Below are positions 6,049-9,106 of a DNA stretch of 9,106 bases, piece by piece. Position 1 is the stretch's first letter. The number at the start of each line of letters is the position of its first letter. This DNA is from J054 sp964613615. GTDB taxonomy: Bacteria > Pseudomonadota > Gammaproteobacteria > Steroidobacterales > GCA-2729495. Under the pieces are notes generated by a model. The model did not search any database. It was not told where the DNA came from and saw only the letters and a program-made list of their open reading frames with translations. Both the position numbers and the translations under genes were made by a program. The stretch covers positions 1 through 9,106 of the forward strand of contig CAZTIB010000099.1 in assembly GCA_964613615.1 (NCBI GenBank). Reading direction: 5' to 3'.

Positions 6049-7218
6049 TCAGTGACCGCGGGCACGGCTGACGGCCACCAGCACGAGAGCCGGAATTATG
6101 ACGCAGGCAGCGGTAAACAGCGGGCTGTTGACGCCCAGGCTGGCGAACAGCAGCCCGGATATGGGCGGCCCGATGGACCGGCCCATCCAGCTGCCCGACT
6201 GGTAAACCCCGAGCACCAGGCCCCGCTCTGTGGGCTCGGCCTGGTGGGTGACCAGGGAAGACATGCTGGTAATGAACAGCGCGCCCCCGCCGGCGGTAAA
6301 GGTAATCCCGAACATCATCACCGGCCACGTTGGTGCCTGGGTCATGACCAGCAGCCCGATGCAGTAACTGATCAAACCCACGGTGACGAGGCGGCCCTCG
6401 CCGAATACCGGCACGAGGCGGCCAACCAGCACGCCCTGGACCAGCCCGACCAACAGGCCAAGGTAAGTGAATATCAGCCCCACCTCCCGCGGGCCCCAGC
6501 CGTAACGGGCGCCCGACCACAACGGGAAAATGGTTTCGAACAGGGCCATGGCCGTGTAGACCAGAAAACCAACCAGCACCATGGAGGCCAGCGCCGGATT
6601 GCGAAACACCCTGCGCGTTGCCGCCAGCTGGCTTTCGCCGCTATCACCGCGCGCGCGCTCCCGCTGCTCCGGCGTGAGGCTCTCGCGGAGAAAAATAATT
6701 GCGGAAAGGCACGTAGCAAAACAGATGGCAGACGCGGTAATTGCGGGCCAGAACAGGTTCGCCGACTCGGCATCCGAACCGCCCAGCACACCGCCCAGCG
6801 CCGGGCCCACAATGAAACCCAGGCTGATGGCCCCACCGATCAGACCCAGGCCCGCGGCCCGTTTTTCCGGCGGCGTGATGTCGGTGACATAGGCCATCGC
6901 GACCGGCAGGTTGCCTGCGGTCAGCCCGTTCAGGCCGCGGGCCAGGGCCAGCATCCACAGGTTGTCGGCAAAGGCCAGCAGCAGGTAGCTCGCCACCTGC
7001 CCGGCGAGGCTTAGCACCAGCAGCGGTTTGCGGCCAAAGCGGTCGCTGAGCCGCCCCCACACGGGCGACGATAGGAACTGGCCCACGGAAAACAGGCCAA
7101 TGATCGTGGTGGCAACGACGGGCGACGCGCCCAGGTTCCCGGCAAAGAACAGGAAACTCGGCAACACCAGCCCGAAACCCAGGCCGGAGAGCAGAATGGT
7201 CATCAGCAAGATCGGCAT
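6049..7218 (-). CDS. Major facilitator superfamily transporter, DHA1 (TetA-like) type, 12 helices
   Basis: Proton-coupled inner-membrane transporter, probably exporting (or importing) a small hydrophobic compound. The 389-residue protein has about twelve hydrophobic segments with a polar central loop at about 177-208 between helices 6 and 7. Motif A, GRLSDRFGRKP (55-65), lies between helices 2 and 3. Motif C of the drug:H+ antiporters, GFIVGPALGG (134-143), is in helix 5. A motif A-like repeat (GRLVPVFGEGR, 266-276) marks the second half. Motif C points to efflux, but family membership alone does not give the substrate. The ATG at 7218 is the first start after an in-frame stop, and the protein begins almost directly in helix 1; the ribosome binding site is weak. 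It is divergent from the amidohydrolase gene and precedes the Rieske gene on the same strand, so it may carry a substrate or product of that enzyme. Confidence 0.9.
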   Translation of the reverse strand: MPILLMTILLSGLGFGLVLPSFLFFAGNLGASPVVATTIIGLFSVGQFLSSPVWGRLSDRFGRKPLLVLSLAGQVASYLLLAFADNLWMLALARGLNGLTAGNLPVAMAYVTDITPPEKRAAGLGLIGGAISLGFIVGPALGGVLGGSDAESANLFWPAITASAICFATCLSAIIFLRESLTPEQRERARGDSGESQLAATRRVFRNPALASMVLVGFLVYTAMALFETIFPLWSGARYGWGPREVGLIFTYLGLLVGLVQGVLVGRLVPVFGEGRLVTVGLISYCIGLLVMTQAPTWPVMMFGITFTAGGGALFITSMSSLVTHQAEPTERGLVLGVYQSGSWMGRSIGPPISGLLFASLGVNSPLFTAACVIIPALVLVAVSRARGH

Positions 7219-7281
7219 GGGCGAGGCGACGGAACTTCAACGGGGAAATCGCCGCCAGCGGTGGACGACACGAGGCGGCGT

Positions 7282-7310
7282 ACTATCCGGTAAAGGCCGT
7301 CGGCTGTAAA
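7282..7310 (-). promoter_or_regulatory. Sigma70-type promoter for the MFS transporter gene
   Basis: On the minus strand TTTACA (7305-7310, five of six to TTGACA) and GATAGT (7282-7287, four of six to TATAAT) are 17 nt apart. Transcription would start near 7275, about 57 nt before the ATG at 7218. Confidence 0.5.
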
Positions 7311-7335
7311 CAATGCCCGGTCATGGCCATCCGGG

Positions 7336-7360
7336 CCGTGGGCAAACCCGGGGCCCACGG
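7336..7360. repeat. Perfect 8-bp inverted repeat in the divergent intergenic region
   Basis: CCGTGGGC (7336-7343) and GCCCACGG (7353-7360) are separated by 9 nt. The site lies between the transporter promoter and the amidohydrolase start, where an operator for a dimeric regulator would be expected; it could equally form a hairpin in the amidohydrolase leader. No regulator gene is visible in the window. Confidence 0.35.
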
Positions 7361-7409
7361 TTGCGGGACAGCACCGGGTGACCGGACACTGCATTCAACG
7401 CCGCGAACC

Positions 7410-7414
7410 GGAGA
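7410..7414 (+). promoter_or_regulatory. Ribosome binding site fixing the amidohydrolase start at ATG 7422
   Basis: GGAGA lies 7 nt before the ATG at 7422. The reading frame is open further upstream to an ATG at 7323, but that codon has no Shine-Dalgarno match, so 7422 is preferred. Confidence 0.65.
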
Positions 7415-7421
7415 ACAAGGA

Positions 7422-8915
7422 ATGCGTTTCCGCCACGATCCCGACGGGAGTCGCCTGCCCATCAAGGTTGATACCACGACCAACGGTGAATTCGCCCCGC
7501 GCCCGCTGGAACGGAGCACCCGTGCCGCCAATGCCCTGGCCAGCGACCGGGCCGGCGCCAATGCAAAACGCGCGGGCCTGAGCCGGCGGAGTTTCCTGAC
7601 CTCCACCTGCGGGGCCGCCAGCACGCTGCTGGCCTTCAACGAGGCCCATGCCGCCGCCGGCAAGACGGGCGGTTTTTTCGATATTCCCCTGGCTGCGGCG
7701 CTGGAACCCGCCGCCGCCGACACCGCCCTGACCGGCCGGGAGTTCATATTCGATATCCAGGGCCACCACGTAAATCCGCTGGACCGCTGGCGTGCGCCGT
7801 CCATGTTTACCGCCACCGGCCTGAAATTCATGCCGCAAAGCAAGTGCGACTACCTGGACCCGGACGGTGAGTGGGGCCATGTGAAGTGCTTCACCGGTCA
7901 GGCATTCGCGAAGGAAATGTTCCTCGACAGCGACACGGACATGGCGGTGCTGACCTTCACGCCGACGACTTACGAAGACATGCCCCTCACGGACGACGAG
8001 GCCGCCGCGACACGCGAGCTGGTCGAGGCCATGGACGGCAACCACCGCCTCCTGGTGCACGGCCGGGTGGTGCCGAATATCGACGGCGATATTTCCCGCA
8101 TGGCAGAGCTGCACGAGCAGTGGAATGTCAGTGCCTGGAAAACTTATACGCAGGCCAGCGTCAACGGCTCCGAGGGCTGGTGGCTGGACGATGAAGAGTA
8201 CGGCGCCCCGTTGATCCAGAAAGCGCGTGATACGGGCGTTAATGTCATCTGCATTCACAAGGGGCTGCCCTTGCCCACCCCGTTCATGACCAGGGACAAC
8301 CGGCTCTACGGCGGTTGCCGGGACGTGGGCAAGGCCGCGAAGGCGAATCCAGACATCGACTTCATCATTTATCACTCGGGCTACGACATCAAAGACAAGG
8401 ACGGACCCTTCGCGCCCGGCGACCACCGGATTGGCGTGGATTCTTTAATCCAATCCCTGATGGAAAACGACATTCCACCCAACAGCAACGTGTATGCGGA
8501 ACTCGGCACGACCTGGCGCTACCTGATGCGCGATCCGGAAGAGGCCGCCCATGTGATGGGCAAGCTCCTGAAGTATGTCGGCGAAGACCGGGTGGTCTGG
8601 GGCACGGACTCGATCTGGTACGGCTCACCCCAGGACCAGATCCAGGCCTTCCGAACGTTCCAGATCGCCCCCGAATTCCGCGAACAATACGGCTACCCGG
8701 AAATCACCCCGGAACTTCGCGCCAGGATTTTTGGCGTGAATGCCAGCAAGCCCTACCGGCTCAGCACCGCCGAGGTACAGGAGTACCTCGGCGGCGACAT
8801 GGTGGCGCGGGAGCGAGAGAACTACCGCAACGAACCCGATCCGACCTTCCTGACCTACGGGCCGCGCACCCGGCGCGAATTCCTCGATTTCCTGCGGCTG
8901 AAGGGTCACTCCTGA
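7422..8915 (+). CDS. Tat-exported amidohydrolase-2 family protein (metal-dependent TIM-barrel hydrolase or decarboxylase)
   Basis: A 497-residue member of the amidohydrolase-2 (ACMSD/gamma-resorcylate decarboxylase-related) group; the reaction, hydrolysis or decarboxylation, is not decided. A twin-arginine motif SRRSFL (54-59) precedes a hydrophobic stretch and an AHA site (75-77) where signal peptidase could cut, so the mature enzyme should be periplasmic. The 53 residues before the arginines make an unusually long n-region. Barrel landmarks: DIQGHH (111-116) at strand 1, VHGR (212-215), WKTY (239-242), ICIHKG (276-281; H279), IIYHSGYD (315-322; H318) and WGTDS (393-397; D396). The first metal motif, normally HxH, is Gln113-x-His115. 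Candidate metal ligands are thus Q113, H115, H279, H318 and D396. The gene is divergent from the transporter and stands alone on its strand. Sharing a Tat signal with the nearby SDR suggests a common periplasmic role. Confidence 0.82.
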   Translation: MRFRHDPDGSRLPIKVDTTTNGEFAPRPLERSTRAANALASDRAGANAKRAGLSRRSFLTSTCGAASTLLAFNEAHAAAGKTGGFFDIPLAAALEPAAADTALTGREFIFDIQGHHVNPLDRWRAPSMFTATGLKFMPQSKCDYLDPDGEWGHVKCFTGQAFAKEMFLDSDTDMAVLTFTPTTYEDMPLTDDEAAATRELVEAMDGNHRLLVHGRVVPNIDGDISRMAELHEQWNVSAWKTYTQASVNGSEGWWLDDEEYGAPLIQKARDTGVNVICIHKGLPLPTPFMTRDNRLYGGCRDVGKAAKANPDIDFIIYHSGYDIKDKDGPFAPGDHRIGVDSLIQSLMENDIPPNSNVYAELGTTWRYLMRDPEEAAHVMGKLLKYVGEDRVVWGTDSIWYGSPQDQIQAFRTFQIAPEFREQYGYPEITPELRARIFGVNASKPYRLSTAEVQEYLGGDMVARERENYRNEPDPTFLTYGPRTRREFLDFLRLKGHS

Positions 8916-9106
8916 GGCAGAGAAGCCGTCTCTCCACCGCGTGCGCGCCGGGGTCCGTGCCCGTCACGCCGGCTTGCCCTGCGGGTGCCCTGCGCTGCTC
9001 ACTCACGTCGGGGTCCGGGACGCGGGGCCATCCCTGGCCCCGGGTCCCGGAGCCGCGCATCCCTGCGCGGCCCCTTCGGGCTATTCCCTCGTTCGCTGCG
9101 CTGCTC
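8916..9106. other. Non-coding GC-rich intergenic tail after the amidohydrolase
   Basis: I see no credible gene in this stretch. It begins with a weak 5-bp hairpin (AGAGA 8919-8923 with TCTCT 8929-8933) without a T-run. Short direct repeats follow: CGGGGTCCG at 8949-8957 and 9009-9017, and CTGCGCTGCTC at 8990-9000 and 9096-9106. The right half is strongly palindromic and is listed separately. Confidence 0.6.
9014..9081. repeat. Cluster of GC-rich hairpins, REP/dispersed-repeat-like element
   Basis: Hairpin 1 has an outer stem TCCGGGAC (9014-9021)/GTCCCGGA (9044-9051) and an inner stem GGGGCCA (9024-9030)/TGGCCCC (9035-9041) with loop TCCC, 15 bp in total around a 2x2 internal loop. Hairpin 2 is CCGCGCA (9053-9059)/TGCGCGG (9064-9070), also with loop TCCC. 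A small third stem GCCC/GGGC (9070-9073/9078-9081) has loop CTTC. Two adjacent perfect stems with the same A-TCCC-T apex are unlikely to be chance. No T-run follows, so this is not a classic terminator; a dispersed palindromic intergenic repeat is the better reading, by inference. Confidence 0.6.

Noticed and set aside
6052..7014. Plus-strand frame (320 codons) opposite the MFS gene
   Set aside because: It is very rich in Gln, Ala, Gly and His, as expected from the complement of membrane-protein codons; no family features.
7323..7421. N-terminal extension of the amidohydrolase to the ATG at 7323
   Set aside because: No ribosome binding site there, and it would lengthen an already long region before the Tat motif and run through the inverted repeat; the ATG at 7422 has GGAGA 7 nt upstream.
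7395..8426. Minus-strand frame (343 codons) opposite the amidohydrolase
   Set aside because: Antisense shadow of a recognised gene, with no coherent domain.

Overview
This is a GC-rich bacterial window, probably from an environmental Gammaproteobacterium. That placement is inference from the AroF-type DAHP synthase, the base composition and the GC-rich palindromic tail; no rRNA or marker gene confirms it. There are seven intact protein genes and one gene cut by the left edge. I see no tRNA, rRNA, CRISPR array, transposase or phage gene.

Left block (1-3799): a class I DAHP synthase (aroF-like, minus strand, 3' end off the window) is divergent from a plus-strand regulatory pair. The pair is a small soluble Hanks-type Ser/Thr kinase and a PP2C-type phosphatase whose genes overlap by 8 nt. 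A cytosolic beta-propeller protein follows 33 nt later with its own good ribosome binding site. Kinase and phosphatase should form a reversible phosphorylation switch; the substrate cannot be read from the sequence.

Middle block (3827-7218, all minus): reading leftwards in transcription order, a DHA1-type MFS transporter, a Rieske non-haem iron oxygenase alpha subunit and a sniffer/C-factor-like short-chain dehydrogenase (SDR) with a twin-arginine export signal. Plausible sigma70 promoters precede the transporter and the Rieske gene. A strong hairpin separates the Rieske gene from the SDR gene.

Right block (7219-9106): a Tat-exported amidohydrolase-2 family protein is divergent from the transporter. 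It is followed by a non-coding tail that folds into a run of GC-rich hairpins and looks like an intergenic repeat element.

Read together, the middle and right blocks look like an accessory catabolic or biotransformation cluster: oxygenase, dehydrogenase, metal-dependent hydrolase or decarboxylase, and transporter, with the propeller protein a possible lactonase-like member. The substrate is unknown, and no ferredoxin or reductase for the oxygenase is present. The most unusual points are the predicted export of an SDR, the Gln-x-His variant of the amidohydrolase metal motif, and the non-RD kinase with a degenerate glycine loop coupled to a PP2C phosphatase.
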